64,000 nt of DNA, from the NCBI RefSeq assembly GCF_000429185.2, contig NZ_AUBJ02000001.1:5828001-5892000 (forward strand). Direction: 5' to 3'. Origin of the DNA: Actinoalloteichus caeruleus DSM 43889 (lineage in GTDB: Bacteria > Actinomycetota > Actinomycetes > Mycobacteriales > Pseudonocardiaceae). The notes beneath the pieces were generated by a model. The model was not told where the DNA came from. It did no database searches and was given only the letters and a program-made list of their open reading frames with translations. The stretch's first letter is position 1. The number at the start of each line of letters is the position of its first letter. Both the position numbers and the translations under genes were made by a program. Shown here in pieces: positions 8,613-18,521 of the stretch.

Positions 8613-11600
8613 TCAGGCGCTGATCGTGACGCCCGGGATCGCCTTCAGCTCTCCGAAGAAGGCCGGCGAGGTGGAGATCGGGTAGTCGTCCACGGCCAGC
8701 ATGGCCGTCTTGTGCTGGTAGTGCAGCTTCAGCCGCACCGGGGTCTCCCCCGGGTGGGCGCGCAGCGCCTGCTTGAGGTCGCTGACCACCTCCTCGGTGA
8801 TCAGTTCGGACTTGACCAGCAGCGTCAACGGTGGTTCGACGCCGGGGTTGTTCTCCGCCTCGCTGATGTCCAGCGGGATCACCCCGGAACCGAAGATGCT
8901 CATCTTGTCCTCGCGCCAGTTGACCCGGCCCTTGACCGCCACGGCGGTGTCCTCCACGAGGTCCTGGCCGAGCACCGCGTAGGACTTGGGGAAGAACAGC
9001 ACCTCGATGGAGGCGTCCAGGTCCTCCACGGTCGTGATCGCCCAGGGCTCGCCGTTCTTGTTGACCCGCCGCTCGACCGAGGAGATCATGCCGGCGATGA
9101 TGACCTCCCCCTCCTTCGGTGGGTCGTTGAGCAGGGCGGCGATGTCCCGGGGGGCCTGCTTGCGCAGGATGCGCTCCGCCCCGTCCAGGGGGTGCGCCGA
9201 CACGTAGAGCCCCAGCATCTCCCGTTCGTAGGCCAGCTTCTGCTTGCGGGGCCACTCCTCGGGGGTGTAGGTGAGGTGCGCCAGCGGGGAGGCGTCCTCG
9301 CTGGCCGGCGTGTCGTCGCCACCGCCGAACAGGTCGAACTGGCCCATCGCCTCCTGCCGCTTGAGGCCGATCACGGCGTCGACGGCCGCCTCGTGGTGTT
9401 CGATCAGCGAGCGGCGCGAGTGGCCGAGCGAGTCGAACCCGCCGGCCTTGATCAGCGACTCGATCACCCGCTTGTTGCAGCTGACGATCTCCGACTTGGT
9501 GAGGAAGTCGTTGAAGGAGGTGTAGGCGCCCTTCTTCTTCCGCGTGTCGATGATCGACTGCACGACGTTGCCGCCGACGTTGCGGATGCCGCCGAGGCCG
9601 TAGCGGATGTCGGTCCCCACGGCGGCGAAGCGCAGCGCCGACTCGTTGACGTCGGGAGCCAGCACCTGGATGCCGAGGCGGCGGCACTCGGAGAGGTAGA
9701 CCGCGGACTTGTCCTTGTTGTCGGCGACCGAGGTGAGCAGGGCGGCCATGTACTCGGCCTGGTAGTTGGCCTTGAGATAGGCGGTCCAGTAGGAGACCAG
9801 GGCGTAGCCGGCGGCGTGGGACTTGTTGAACGCGTAACCGGCGAACGGCAGGATCGTGTCCCAGAGCGTCTTGATGGCCTCGTCGGAGAAACCCTTCTCC
9901 CGCATCCCGGCCTGGAAGCCCTCGAACTCCTTCTCGAGCACCTCCAGCTTCTTCTTGCCCATCGCCTTGCGGAGCACGTCCGCGCGTCCCATCGAGTACC
10001 CGGCGACCTTCTGCGCGATGCGCATGATCTGCTCCTGGTACACGATCAGGCCGTAGGTCTCGGAGAGGATCTCCTCCAACGGTTCGGCCAGCTCGGGATG
10101 GATCGGGGTGATCTCCTGGCGGCCGTTCTTGCGGTCGGCGTAGTTGTTGTGGCTGTTCATCGCCATCGGGCCCGGGCGGTAGAGGGCGTTGACGGCGATG
10201 ATGTCGCTGAACTCGGTGGGCTGCATCCTGCGCAGCAGGTCCCGCATGGCGCCGCCCTCGAGCTGGAACACGCCGAGCGCGTCCCCGCGCCCCAGCAGCT
10301 CGAAGGTCCTCGTGTCCGTCAGGCCCAGCACGTCGAGGTCGATCTCGTCGCCCCGGTTCGCCCTGATGTTGTCGATGGCGTCGTTGATGATGGTGAGGTT
10401 CCGCAGCCCGAGGAAGTCCATCTTCAACAGGCCGATGGCCTCGCAGGACGGGTAGTCCCAGCCGGTGATGATCGACCCGTCGTCCCGCTGCCACAGCGGG
10501 ATGGCGTCCATCAGCGGTTCGGAGGACATGATCACCGCGCAGGCGTGCACGCCCGCGTTGCGGATCAGGCCCTCCAGACCACGGGCGGTCTCGAAGATCT
10601 TGGAGACCTCCGCGTCCGTCTCGATCAGGGTGCGCACCTCGGCGGCCTCGGGGTACCGCTCGTGCTCCGGGTTGACGATGCCGGCCAGCGGGATGTCCTT
10701 GGCGGCCACCGGCGGGGGCAGGGCCTTGGAGATCCGGTCCGCGATCGCGTAACCGGGCTGACCGAAGTGCACCCGGGCGGAGTCCTTGATCGCCGCCTTG
10801 GTCTTGATCGTGCCGAAGGTGATGACCTGCGCGACGCGGTCGGCGCCGTACTTCTCCGTGGCGTAGCGGACCATCTCACCCCGGCGGCGGTCGTCGAAGT
10901 CGATGTCGATGTCGGGCATCGACGCGCGCTCGGGGTTGAGGAACCGTTCGAAGAGCAGTCCCTGGGGGATCGGGTCCAGGTTGGTGATCCCCAGGGCGTA
11001 CGCCACCAGGGAACCCGCCGCGGAACCACGACCGGGGCCGACGCGGATGCCGATCTCCTTGGCGTGCTGGACGAGGTCACCCACGACGAGGAAGTAGGCG
11101 GGGAAGCCCTTCTGCGCGATGACGCTCAGCTCGAACTCGGCCCGCTCGTGGTAGCCGTCGGGCACGCCCTCCGGGAAGCGCCAGTCCAGCCCCTTCATCA
11201 CCTCCCGGTGCAGCCAGGACTCCTGCGTCTCGCCCTCGGGCACGTCGAAGACGGGCATCCGGTCGCGGTGCTCGTAGACCTCGGCGTAGGACTCGACCCG
11301 CTCGGCGATCAGCAGTGTCGACTCGGACGCGCCGGGGACCTCCTTGTCCCAGAACGCCCGCATCTCCTCGGCCGACTTCAGGAAGTAGCCGTCGCCGTCG
11401 AACTTGAAGCGGTTCGGGTCGGAGAGAGTCTTGCCGGACTGCACGCACAGCAGGGCGGAGTGCGACTCCGCCTGGTCCTTGGTGACGTAGTGCGAGTCGT
11501 TGGTGGCCAACGGCCGCAGTTCGAGCCGTTTGGCGATGTCGAGCAGCCCCTCCCGCACCGAGCGTTCGATGGCCAGCCCGTGGTCCATCAGCTCGACGAA

Positions 11601-12179
11601 GAAGTTGTCGGCGCCGAAGATGTCCTTGTAGTCGCTGGCGGCCTGGATGGCCTCGTCGTACTGGCCCAGTCGCAGCCGGGTCTGGACCTCGCCGGAGGGG
11701 CAGCCGGTGGTGGCGATGATGCCCTGGCTGTTCTCCGCGATCAGGTCGCGGTCCATCCGGGGCTTGCGGTAGTAGCCCTCGATGGAGGCCAGCGAGGACA
11801 GCTTGAAGAGGTTCCGCAGGCCGGTGGCGTCGCCGGCCAGCATCGTCATGTGGGTGTACGCACCCCCACCGGAGACGTCACCGCCCTCACCGAACTGGTC
11901 CGTGGAGCGCTGATGGGACTGGCCCCAGAACACCGGCTTCTTGTGGAACCGGCTGCCGGGAGCGAGGTAGGCCTCGATCCCGATGATCGGCTTGATGCCC
12001 GCCTTCTTCGACTGTTGGTAGAACTCGTCGGCCCCGTACATGTTCCCGTGGTCGGTCATGCCGACCGCCGGCATCCCGAGTCTCTTGGCCTCGGCGAACA
12101 GCGGCGCCATCTTGGCCGCTCCGTCCAGCATCGAGTACTCGGTGTGGACATGCAGGTGGACGAAGGAGTCACCGGGCAC
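8613..12179 (-). CDS. dnaE: DNA polymerase III alpha subunit (replicative)
   Basis: An 1188-residue C-family polymerase, the catalytic subunit of the replisome. The N-terminal PHP domain opens with '[19 protein letters not shown]'. The catalytic aspartates are in '[16 protein letters not shown]' at about residues 417-430. Further landmarks are '[18 protein letters not shown]', a tandem helix-hairpin-helix region and an OB-fold at about 1020-1110 ('[19 protein letters not shown]'). Length equals that of mycobacterial DnaE1, so no intein is present. The frame is open far upstream, but GTG 12179 begins at the conserved domain and has GGAGG 9 nt before it. It is monocistronic. Confidence 0.97.
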   Translation of the reverse strand: MPGDSFVHLHVHTEYSMLDGAAKMAPLFAEAKRLGMPAVGMTDHGNMYGADEFYQQSKKAGIKPIIGIEAYLAPGSRFHKKPVFWGQSHQRSTDQFGEGGDVSGGGAYTHMTMLAGDATGLRNLFKLSSLASIEGYYRKPRMDRDLIAENSQGIIATTGCPSGEVQTRLRLGQYDEAIQAASDYKDIFGADNFFVELMDHGLAIERSVREGLLDIAKRLELRPLATNDSHYVTKDQAESHSALLCVQSGKTLSDPNRFKFDGDGYFLKSAEEMRAFWDKEVPGASESTLLIAERVESYAEVYEHRDRMPVFDVPEGETQESWLHREVMKGLDWRFPEGVPDGYHERAEFELSVIAQKGFPAYFLVVGDLVQHAKEIGIRVGPGRGSAAGSLVAYALGITNLDPIPQGLLFERFLNPERASMPDIDIDFDDRRRGEMVRYATEKYGADRVAQVITFGTIKTKAAIKDSARVHFGQPGYAIADRISKALPPPVAAKDIPLAGIVNPEHERYPEAAEVRTLIETDAEVSKIFETARGLEGLIRNAGVHACAVIMSSEPLMDAIPLWQRDDGSIITGWDYPSCEAIGLLKMDFLGLRNLTIINDAIDNIRANRGDEIDLDVLGLTDTRTFELLGRGDALGVFQLEGGAMRDLLRRMQPTEFSDIIAVNALYRPGPMAMNSHNNYADRKNGRQEITPIHPELAEPLEEILSETYGLIVYQEQIMRIAQKVAGYSMGRADVLRKAMGKKKLEVLEKEFEGFQAGMREKGFSDEAIKTLWDTILPFAGYAFNKSHAAGYALVSYWTAYLKANYQAEYMAALLTSVADNKDKSAVYLSECRRLGIQVLAPDVNESALRFAAVGTDIRYGLGGIRNVGGNVVQSIIDTRKKKGAYTSFNDFLTKSEIVSCNKRVIESLIKAGGFDSLGHSRRSLIEHHEAAVDAVIGLKRQEAMGQFDLFGGGDDTPASEDASPLAHLTYTPEEWPRKQKLAYEREMLGLYVSAHPLDGAERILRKQAPRDIAALLNDPPKEGEVIIAGMISSVERRVNKNGEPWAITTVEDLDASIEVLFFPKSYAVLGQDLVEDTAVAVKGRVNWREDKMSIFGSGVIPLDISEAENNPGVEPPLTLLVKSELITEEVVSDLKQALRAHPGETPVRLKLHYQHKTAMLAVDDYPISTSPAFFGELKAIPGVTISA

Positions 12180-12939
12180 GGGCAGGGACCTCCGGGGCGT
12201 GTCGACGGCGCGCGGGGGCGGCGGTGCGGGCCGCGCGGGAGAAGCGCCCAGCCTATGTCCTGGCCGTGCCGCGACGAGAGCACCCCACCCGGGGTGTCGC
12301 CCTCGGTTCGGGGTGTCCCACCGCACGGTGGGACGGCGTGGGGCGAGGCCACGACGCCCCTCGGGTGTGGCGGGGTGGCGTGGCTGGCGAGTCCCACCCG
12401 CCCCCCGAGGTTGATCGGGGGTGGCGACGGGTGGTAGTTGGTTGAACCGGCAACGTGACGTCCCGTCAGGCCCGGCGGGCACCGCATGATCGTCGAGGAG
12501 GGGTCGGAGCATGACCGGCGTGTCGGCCTGGGCCGGCCCATCGACCCGGTGCGGCCGGGGCGGTGACGACCGCGCGCCGGTGCTCGCCGTGACCGGCTCG
12601 GGTGGTGATCGAGGTGGCGGGGAGGCGTGGGACCAGCCGTCGGTTCCGGGGTCGCGGCGACCGGCCGCGTGCCTCGCCGGGAGAGCGCGCCAGCCCGGGC
12701 GAGGCCGGCGGGGAGGGCGGCTCGCGGGCGGACGCCCCCGCTGGTCCGGGCGCCCCATGCCCCCGCGCCCGAGCGGACCGCCGCACCCGCCAGGGGGAGT
12801 AGCGGCCGTGCCGCCCGCGGACCCCGCGCTGGGCCGAGCGGAGTAGTTCCGGCGGCTTCCCGTGATTGGCCGTTTACTCCGAGCCATCGAGACGGTTCAC
12901 TCGTCACGCGCAAGATCATCTGAACGAGGAAGGATCTCC
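12180..12939. other. Long intergenic region between dnaE and the P450 gene
   Basis: About 760 bases containing the divergent starts of dnaE (minus) and the P450 gene (plus). Open frames are arginine/proline-rich and lack family features. The only structure I see is a 9-bp inverted repeat at 12315-12334 and a less GC-rich patch near 12415-12460. I see no RNA gene. Confidence 0.5.
12315..12334. repeat. Perfect 9-bp inverted repeat upstream of dnaE
   Basis: Arms GTCCCACCG and CGGTGGGAC with a 2-nt centre (CA), 136 nt upstream of the dnaE start. It could be an operator or simply a stable hairpin. Confidence 0.45.
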
Positions 12940-14160
12940 ATGACCCAGTCGCTGACCGCCCCACGGCCGCTCGGGGACGACTTCTTCCAGGATCCCCACC
13001 GCGTCTACGAGGCGTTACGGACCACCGGACCCGCGCACGCGGTCCGACTACCCTCCGGTCTTCGGGCGTGGGTCGTCACCCGGTACGACGAGGCGAAGGA
13101 AGCGCTGACCACGCCGTCGCTGAGCAAGGACTACCGGGGCTTCTCCAGCCTCTTCCGGCACCTCGACCTGCCCGACGGCCAGACACCGGCCGAGCTGGCC
13201 GGCAGCTTCGCCGCCCAGATGGTCAACATGGACCCGCCGGAGCACACCCGGCTGCGGCGCCTGGTGCGGCAGGTCTTCAGCCCCCGCATGGTCGTCAACC
13301 TCCGCCCCCGCGTCGAGGCCATCACCACCGAGCTGCTCGACGAGATGGAGTCGAGGACGGAGGTCGACCTCCTCGACGCCTTCGCCTTCCCGCTGCCCAT
13401 CAGGGTGATCTGCGAGTTGTTGGGCATCCCGCACGCCGACGCGGACGAGTTCCGGCGGTGGAGCGCCGACGTGGTCGCCAACTACGGACCGGCGGACGGC
13501 ACCCAGTCCTCGATCAACGACATGCTCGCCTACCTCCAGCACCTCATCGCCGAGAAGCGCGCGCACCCGGGCAACGACCTGCTGACCGACCTGATCGAGG
13601 CCAGGGACGGTGAGGACCGGCTCAGCGAGGAGGAGCTGGTCGCGATGGCGTTCCTCCTGGTGGTGGCCGGTCACGAGACCACGGTGAACCTCATCGGCAA
13701 CGGGATGCTGCACCTGATGCGCCACCCCGAGCAGCTGCGGGCGCTGCGGTCCGACCTGACCATGCTGCCGGCCGCCATCGAGGAGACCCTGCGCTTCGAG
13801 GGCCCGGTGCACCTGGCCAGCATCCGGTACGCCACCGAGGAGTTCCGCCTGGGCGACGCCCGGATCGGCGTCGGGGAGATCGTGCTGGTCTCGCTGCTCG
13901 CGGGCAGTCGGGACGACCAGTGCTACTCCCGCCCGGACGAGTTCGACATCACCCGCAACGCCAGCGGGCACCTGGCGTTCGGCCACGGCGTGCACTACTG
14001 CGTCGGAGCCGCGATGGCCAGGATGGAGGGCGAGGTGGCCTTCGGTGGGCTGCTGCGCCGGTTCCCGAACATGAGCCTGGGCACGCCCCAGTCGGAGATC
14101 CGGTGGCGCCAGTCGACCCTGGTCAGGGCGCTGGAGGAACTGCCGGTCCGCCTGCGCTGA
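12940..14160 (+). CDS. Cytochrome P450, CYP107-like
   Basis: A 406-residue soluble bacterial P450. The oxygen-activating I-helix motif is 'AGHETT' (residues 243-248), the ExxR motif is 'EETLR', and the heme-thiolate cysteine is C354 in '[15 protein letters not shown]'. ATG 12940 follows GAGGAAGGA. The substrate is not predictable. The C-terminal half resembles the CYP107 family, which includes Bacillus BioI, an enzyme that makes pimelate equivalents for biotin. Here bioA lies 89 nt downstream, but a strong hairpin separates them. No ferredoxin gene is adjacent, so electron partners must be encoded elsewhere. Confidence 0.93.
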   Translation: MTQSLTAPRPLGDDFFQDPHRVYEALRTTGPAHAVRLPSGLRAWVVTRYDEAKEALTTPSLSKDYRGFSSLFRHLDLPDGQTPAELAGSFAAQMVNMDPPEHTRLRRLVRQVFSPRMVVNLRPRVEAITTELLDEMESRTEVDLLDAFAFPLPIRVICELLGIPHADADEFRRWSADVVANYGPADGTQSSINDMLAYLQHLIAEKRAHPGNDLLTDLIEARDGEDRLSEEELVAMAFLLVVAGHETTVNLIGNGMLHLMRHPEQLRALRSDLTMLPAAIEETLRFEGPVHLASIRYATEEFRLGDARIGVGEIVLVSLLAGSRDDQCYSRPDEFDITRNASGHLAFGHGVHYCVGAAMARMEGEVAFGGLLRRFPNMSLGTPQSEIRWRQSTLVRALEELPVRLR

Positions 14161-14177
14161 GGCCACCCGCTCCACCC

Positions 14178-14216
14178 AGGTGGTCCCCGGTCCTCCGCCA
14201 GGGCGGGGGACCACCT
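14178..14216 (+). terminator. Strong hairpin between P450 and bioA
   Basis: Perfect 11-bp stem: AGGTGGTCCCC (14178-14188) pairs with GGGGACCACCT (14206-14216), with a 17-nt loop. It lies 17 nt after the P450 stop and 33 nt before bioA, so it probably ends the P450 transcript. Confidence 0.62.
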
Positions 14217-14237
14217 CGGGCGGGGCGATCACCGCTC

Positions 14238-14243
14238 TACCCT
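14238..14243 (+). promoter_or_regulatory. -10 box TACCCT of bioA (leaderless)
   Basis: TACCCT is followed by 6 nt and GTG 14250. The same hexamer and spacing precede hisF. Confidence 0.55.
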
Positions 14244-14249
14244 GCTGGG

Positions 14250-15542
14250 GTGACGGTCGAACACCTGCTGGACCTGGACCGACGGCACGTCTGGCACCCG
14301 TACGGGCCCATGCCGGGAACGGTGGAGCCGCTGGTGGTGGACTCGGCGTCCGGCGTGCGGCTCCGCCTCGCCACCCCCGTCGCCGGGCGGGAGGAACTGG
14401 TCGACGGCATGTCCTCGTGGTGGTCGGCGATCCACGGCTACCAGGTGCCCGAGCTGGACGCCGCCGCGCGGGACCAGCTCGGGCGGATGAGCCACGTCAT
14501 GTTCGGGGGGCTGACCCACGAGCCCGCGGTGCGGCTGTGCGCACGGCTGGCGGAGATCACCCCGGGGTCACTGCCCCACGTCTTCCTCAGCGACTCCGGA
14601 TCGGTCGCCGTCGAGGTGGCCGCCAAGATGTGCCTCCAGCACTGGCGGTCCCGGGGACGACCGGAGAAGACCCGCCTGCTCACCTGGCGCGGCGGCTATC
14701 ACGGCGACACCTTCCACCCGATGAGCGTCTGCGACCCGGTGGGGGGGATGCACGCGTTGTGGTCGGGGGTCCTGCCCGAGCAGGTGTTCGCCCCCGCACC
14801 GCCCCCGGGTGCCCACGCCGGAGTCGACCAGGACTACGTGCGGACCCTGGCGGACCTGGTGGAGCGGCACGCCGACGAGCTGGCGGCCGTGATCGTGGAG
14901 CCGGTGGTGCAGGGCGCGGGAGGGATGCGGTTCCACGACCCCCGCTACCTGCACGTCCTGCGTGAACTCACCCTCGCCCACGACGTGCTGCTCGTCTTCG
15001 ACGAGATCGCCACCGGCTTCGGTCGCACCGGTGAGCTCTTCGCCGCCGACCACGCCGGAGTCGCGCCCGACGTCCTCTGCCTGGGCAAGGCCCTCACCGG
15101 CGGGTACGTGAGCCTGGCCGCGACGCTGTGCTCGGAGGAGGTCGCGGAGGGGATCTCCGCCGGTGCCGTGCCCGTCCTGGCGCACGGCCCCACGTTCATG
15201 GGCAACCCGTTGGCCTGCGCGGTCGCGGCGGCCTCCGTCGAGCTGCTGCTGGCGGGTGACTGGCGCGCCCGCGTCGCCCGGGTGGAGCGGGGCCTGCGGG
15301 CCGGCCTGGCCGCCGCTTCCGCGCTGCCCGGCGTGGTGGACGTCCGGGTGCTCGGGGCGATCGGGGTCCTCCAGCTCGACCGCCCGGTGGACCTCCCGGC
15401 GGCCAGGGAGACCGCCGCCCGGCACGGGGTGTGGCTGCGCCCCTTCCGGGACCTGGTGTACACGATGCCGCCCTACGTCAGCGAGGACGAGGACATCGCC
15501 GCGATCTGCGCGGCCATGACCGCGGTGGCCGAGGAGGCGTGA
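14250..15542 (+). CDS. bioA: Adenosylmethionine-8-amino-7-oxononanoate aminotransferase
   Basis: A 430-residue class III aminotransferase that converts KAPA to DAPA using S-adenosylmethionine as amino donor in biotin synthesis. It begins '[13 protein letters not shown]', the BioA-specific N-terminus. It has '[17 protein letters not shown]', the '[11 protein letters not shown]' loop, and the PLP lysine K280 in '[13 protein letters not shown]'. GTG 14250 sits 6 nt after a -10 box and has no Shine-Dalgarno sequence, so it is probably leaderless. bioD follows after 26 nt with its own -10 box. bioF is not between bioA and bioD, unlike in mycobacteria, and is not in this window. Confidence 0.96.
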   Translation: MTVEHLLDLDRRHVWHPYGPMPGTVEPLVVDSASGVRLRLATPVAGREELVDGMSSWWSAIHGYQVPELDAAARDQLGRMSHVMFGGLTHEPAVRLCARLAEITPGSLPHVFLSDSGSVAVEVAAKMCLQHWRSRGRPEKTRLLTWRGGYHGDTFHPMSVCDPVGGMHALWSGVLPEQVFAPAPPPGAHAGVDQDYVRTLADLVERHADELAAVIVEPVVQGAGGMRFHDPRYLHVLRELTLAHDVLLVFDEIATGFGRTGELFAADHAGVAPDVLCLGKALTGGYVSLAATLCSEEVAEGISAGAVPVLAHGPTFMGNPLACAVAAASVELLLAGDWRARVARVERGLRAGLAAASALPGVVDVRVLGAIGVLQLDRPVDLPAARETAARHGVWLRPFRDLVYTMPPYVSEDEDIAAICAAMTAVAEEA

Positions 15543-15556
15543 GGCGCGCCTGCCGC

Positions 15557-15562
15557 TAGGGT
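15557..15562 (+). promoter_or_regulatory. -10 box TAGGGT of bioD (leaderless)
   Basis: TAGGGT, 6 nt, then GTG 15569. It suggests bioD can be transcribed independently of bioA. Confidence 0.55.
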
Positions 15563-15568
15563 CGCCGC

Positions 15569-16357
15569 GTGCGACTGTTGGTGATCACCGGCACCGACAC
15601 CGGTGTCGGCAAGACCGTGGTAACGGCCGGGGTGGCGGCGCTGGCGGCGGCGAGCGGTCGGCGTGTCGCCGTGCTCAAGGCCGCGCAGACCGGGGTGGCC
15701 GAGGACGAACCGGGGGATGTCGACGAGGTGGTCCGCCTCGCCGGTGCGGTCACCTGCCGGGAGACCGCGCGCTACCCCGATCCGCTGGCCCCCGCGACGG
15801 CGGCCCGCCGCCGGGGCCTGGCGCCGGTGTCCCCGAGCGATGTCGCCGACCTGGCCCGCTCCCTGTCCGCCGACCACGACCTGGTGCTCGTGGAGGGCGC
15901 CGGTGGGCTGCTGGTCCGCTTCGACGAGAGCGGGGGCCTCGCCGAGACGGCGGCCGAGCTGGCTGCTCCGGTGCTGGTCGTGACCAGGGCCGGTCTGGGC
16001 ACGCTGAACCACGCGGCGCTCACCGTGGAGGCGCTGCGCGGGCGGGGCCTGCGTTGCGCGGGGCTCGTCGTGGGGGAGTGGCCGGCCCACCCGGACCTCG
16101 CGTGCCGGGAGAACCTCCGGGACCTGCCGTTGGTCACCGGGGTACCGCTGCTCGGCGTGCTGCCCACCGGGTGTGCGGGGCGGTCCCCGGCGGACTTCCT
16201 GCTCGCCGCCCGCGACGGTCTCGCCGGCGCACTGGGCGGGCGGTTCACCCCGAAGGGGATCACCGGGCCGGCCGGAGTGGGCGTCGCACCGGGCACCGCC
16301 CCCACGACGCCGTCCGAAGTGGAGGAGCCAGCACAGACTCGCCGACCGATTTTGTAG
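15569..16357 (+). CDS. bioD: Dethiobiotin synthetase
   Basis: A 262-residue ATP-dependent carboxylase that closes the ureido ring of dethiobiotin from DAPA and CO2. The P-loop 'GTDTGVGKT' is at residues 8-16, directly after the first strand, as in all BioD. 'LVEGAGGLLVRF' is the second conserved motif. The last 30 residues ('GITGPAGVGVAPGTAP' onward) extend beyond the usual 225-240 residue enzyme and look like a low-complexity tail. The tail reads almost into the bioB leader. It sits between bioA and bioB on the same strand. Confidence 0.95.
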   Translation: MRLLVITGTDTGVGKTVVTAGVAALAAASGRRVAVLKAAQTGVAEDEPGDVDEVVRLAGAVTCRETARYPDPLAPATAARRRGLAPVSPSDVADLARSLSADHDLVLVEGAGGLLVRFDESGGLAETAAELAAPVLVVTRAGLGTLNHAALTVEALRGRGLRCAGLVVGEWPAHPDLACRENLRDLPLVTGVPLLGVLPTGCAGRSPADFLLAARDGLAGALGGRFTPKGITGPAGVGVAPGTAPTTPSEVEEPAQTRRPIL

Positions 16358-16383
16358 GTCTTCGGCAGTGCGCGCCACGTACC

Positions 16384-16400
16384 GTCACTGACATCGTGAC
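16384..16400. promoter_or_regulatory. Short inverted repeat upstream of bioB
   Basis: Arms GTCAC and GTGAC are separated by 7 nt, ending 5 nt before the bioB start. The position suits a repressor operator. It does not clearly match the biotin regulator sites I know, so this is a weak call. Confidence 0.28.
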
Positions 16401-16405
16401 AACTC

Positions 16406-17449
16406 GTGAGCGATGTCGACGGTAGGTCCACCACCAGCGCCCAGCCGGTGGACGTCCTGGCCAGGGCCGAGGCCGAGGTGCTGGAGGCCGGCCGGGGGCT
16501 GGGCGAGGGCGCGCTGCGCGAGGTGCTGTCCCTGCCGGACTCCCGGTTGCCCGAACTCCTCGACCTGGCACACCGGGTGCGGCTGCGCTGGTGCGGTCCG
16601 GAGGTCGAGGTCGAGGGCATCGTCAGCCTGAAGACGGGCGGTTGTCCGGAGGACTGCCACTTCTGCTCCCAGTCCGGCCTGTTCCCCACCCCGGTCCGGG
16701 CGGCCTGGCTGGACATCCCGGGCCTGGTGCGCGCCGCCCGGCAGACCGCGGCCTCCGGTGCGACCGAGTTCTGCGTGGTGGCGGCGGTGCGCGGGCCGGA
16801 CGAGCGCCTGCTCCGGCAGGTCAGGGCGGGCATCGAGGCCATCCGCGCCGACGAGGTGACCCGCGAGCTCAACATCGCCTGCTCCCTGGGCATGCTCACC
16901 GGGGAGCAGGTGGAGGAGTTGGCGGCGATGGGGGTGCACCGCTACAACCACAACCTGGAGACCGCCCGTTCCCACTTCTCCCGGGTCGTCACCACCCACA
17001 CCTGGGAGGAACGCTGGTCCACCCTCCGGATGGTGCGGGACGCGGGCATGGAGGTGTGCTGCGGCGGGATCATCGGGATGGGGGAGACGACAGAGCAGCG
17101 AGCCGAGTTCGCCAGCCAGCTCGCCGAGCTCGACCCCCACGAGGTGCCGTTGAACTTCCTCATCCCCAACCCGGGCACCCCGTTCGAGCACTACCCGGTC
17201 GTCGAGGGGCCGGAGGCGCTGCGCACGGTGGCGGCGTTCCGGTTGGCCCTGCCGCGCACCATGCTGCGCTTCGCCGGGGGCCGGGAGCTGACCTTCGGTG
17301 ACCTGGGGGCCAGGCAGGGCATGCTCGGCGGGATCAACGCGATCATCGTCGGCAACTACCTGACCAACCTCGGGCGACCGGCCGGCGAGGACCTGGACAT
17401 GCTGGCCGAGCTGAACATGCCGATCAAGGCGCTCAACAGCACCCTGTGA
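16406..17449 (+). CDS. bioB: Biotin synthase
   Basis: A 347-residue radical SAM enzyme that inserts sulfur into dethiobiotin. The [4Fe-4S]-SAM cluster cysteines C80, C84 and C87 are in '[14 protein letters not shown]'. '[12 protein letters not shown]' and 'GGIIGMGET' are typical BioB blocks. The C-terminal '[18 protein letters not shown]' is a variant of the block ending in the usual auxiliary-cluster region. GTG 16406 follows an inverted repeat and no clear ribosome binding site is visible. The auxiliary gene bsaP follows 49 nt later, indicating the actinobacterial BioB type that depends on a partner protein. Confidence 0.96.
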   Translation: MSDVDGRSTTSAQPVDVLARAEAEVLEAGRGLGEGALREVLSLPDSRLPELLDLAHRVRLRWCGPEVEVEGIVSLKTGGCPEDCHFCSQSGLFPTPVRAAWLDIPGLVRAARQTAASGATEFCVVAAVRGPDERLLRQVRAGIEAIRADEVTRELNIACSLGMLTGEQVEELAAMGVHRYNHNLETARSHFSRVVTTHTWEERWSTLRMVRDAGMEVCCGGIIGMGETTEQRAEFASQLAELDPHEVPLNFLIPNPGTPFEHYPVVEGPEALRTVAAFRLALPRTMLRFAGGRELTFGDLGARQGMLGGINAIIVGNYLTNLGRPAGEDLDMLAELNMPIKALNSTL

Positions 17450-17498
17450 GCCCTCGGGGTTTCGGACTCGACGCACCCGGGGGTGGGAGGAGGGGGAC

Positions 17499-17720
17499 GT
17501 GGACGGCACGGGCTACTGCGGGTGGTGCGGCCGGCCGGACGGGGCCTGCCCGGACCGGGCGGTCTGTGTTCGTCGGCGCGGCACCGACCCTCCCCGGTAC
17601 TGTCCTTCCTGCGCCCGGCGCATGGTGGTGCAGGTGACCCCGGCCGGGTGGAGTGCCCGGTGCGGCCGGCACGGCAGCCTGGGGGTGGAGGCCGACGCAC
17701 CCACCCCGCCGGTCGGTTGA
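17499..17720 (+). CDS. bsaP: Biotin synthase auxiliary protein, cysteine-rich
   Basis: A 73-residue protein with cysteines at 7, 10, 17, 23, 35, 38 and 55 and a histidine at 58. It includes two CxxC pairs ('YCGWC' and 'YCPSC'), so it can bind a metal or iron-sulfur cluster. Size, cysteine spacing and position immediately after bioB match the mycobacterial gene next to bioB now called bsaP, which biotin synthase needs for activity there. GTG 17499 follows a GGAGGAGGGGG site at 17487-17497. It is most likely cotranscribed with bioB. The cluster type cannot be read from sequence. Confidence 0.85.
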   Translation: MDGTGYCGWCGRPDGACPDRAVCVRRRGTDPPRYCPSCARRMVVQVTPAGWSARCGRHGSLGVEADAPTPPVG

Positions 17721-17828
17721 GGCGTCCTGGGACACTCACCGCCCGGGAGCGGCGTCGCCCACGGCGCCCGGCCCCGGGACCGACCAGGGTGAACCGCGCG
17801 GCGGCCGGAACCCACCGAGAGAGCGGAG

Positions 17829-18449
17829 GTGCGGGTGTCGCGGCAACCGCGCAGCACCGGAGATGTCGGACCAGCACACCTCCCGGCCGTCCCGCCACCA
17901 GGTGCCGGGCACGTCGTGGCGATGCCGGCGCGGCGCCCCCGCCCGCCGTTGGTGCGGCCCGACCTGCTGCCCGCGCTGAACCTGCTGTCCCTGGTCGCGC
18001 TCACCGGCCTTCCCCTGGGGTGGTTGTGGTCCGCCCTGGCGCCCCCGGTGCGGCTGCGGGTGCTCGCCGACGGGCGCCTGGCGAGCCTGCCCGCCGAGAG
18101 CTACCACCGGTTCGACGCCCTGGCGCTGTTCGTCCTCCTCGGCCTGGGAGCGGGCGTGGTCACCGGCTTCGCGGCCTGGTCGTGGCGCAGCCGGCGGGGA
18201 CCGGTCGTCCTCGTCGCCGTCGTCCTCGGCTGCCTGGCCGCGGCCTGGTTGGCCAACCGGATCGGCACGTCGTTCGCCATGAGCCGGTTCCCCCTGGCGG
18301 ACACGGTGTCGGCCGGGGCCACGCTGGTGCGCCCTCCGGAACTCACGACCGCCCTCGCCCTGGTCGCGCAACCGCTCGGAGCGGCACTGAGCTACGGCAT
18401 GGCTGTCGCCTGGTCGGGGACCGACGACCTGGGTCGACGGCGGGGCTGA
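17829..18449 (+). CDS. DUF2567-like membrane protein downstream of bsaP
   Basis: A protein of up to 206 residues with four predicted membrane helices: 'LLSLVALTGLPLGWLWSAL', 'ALALFVLLGLGAGVVTGFAA', a third after the basic 'RSRRGP', and 'ALALVAQPLGAALSYGMAVA'. Between helices 1 and 2 is a polar loop with 'GRLASLPAESYHRFDALA'. This layout and its place after bsaP match the DUF2567 protein found beside bioB in mycobacteria. Function is unknown. The start is uncertain: GTG 17829 or 17835 follow GCGGAGG, and ATG 17922 just before the first helix would give a 175-residue protein. Confidence 0.75.
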   Translation: MRVSRQPRSTGDVGPAHLPAVPPPGAGHVVAMPARRPRPPLVRPDLLPALNLLSLVALTGLPLGWLWSALAPPVRLRVLADGRLASLPAESYHRFDALALFVLLGLGAGVVTGFAAWSWRSRRGPVVLVAVVLGCLAAAWLANRIGTSFAMSRFPLADTVSAGATLVRPPELTTALALVAQPLGAALSYGMAVAWSGTDDLGRRRG

Positions 18450-18521
18450 CACCGGCGGCGGGCGCCCGGCTGGCCTTCGCCGGGGGCGGGACGGTGCCGT
18501 CCGACCCCCCGCGGCGGGCGC

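Noticed and set aside
8613-12179. Possible intein in dnaE
   Set aside because: The 1188-residue length equals the normal enzyme and the conserved motifs are continuous.
8358-12437. A 1359-codon open frame on the plus strand
   Set aside because: It is the antisense shadow of dnaE, produced by GC-rich third positions; its translation has no domain.
12940-17720. A natural-product gene cluster built around the P450
   Set aside because: No polyketide, peptide or terpene synthase is present; neighbours are replication and biotin genes.
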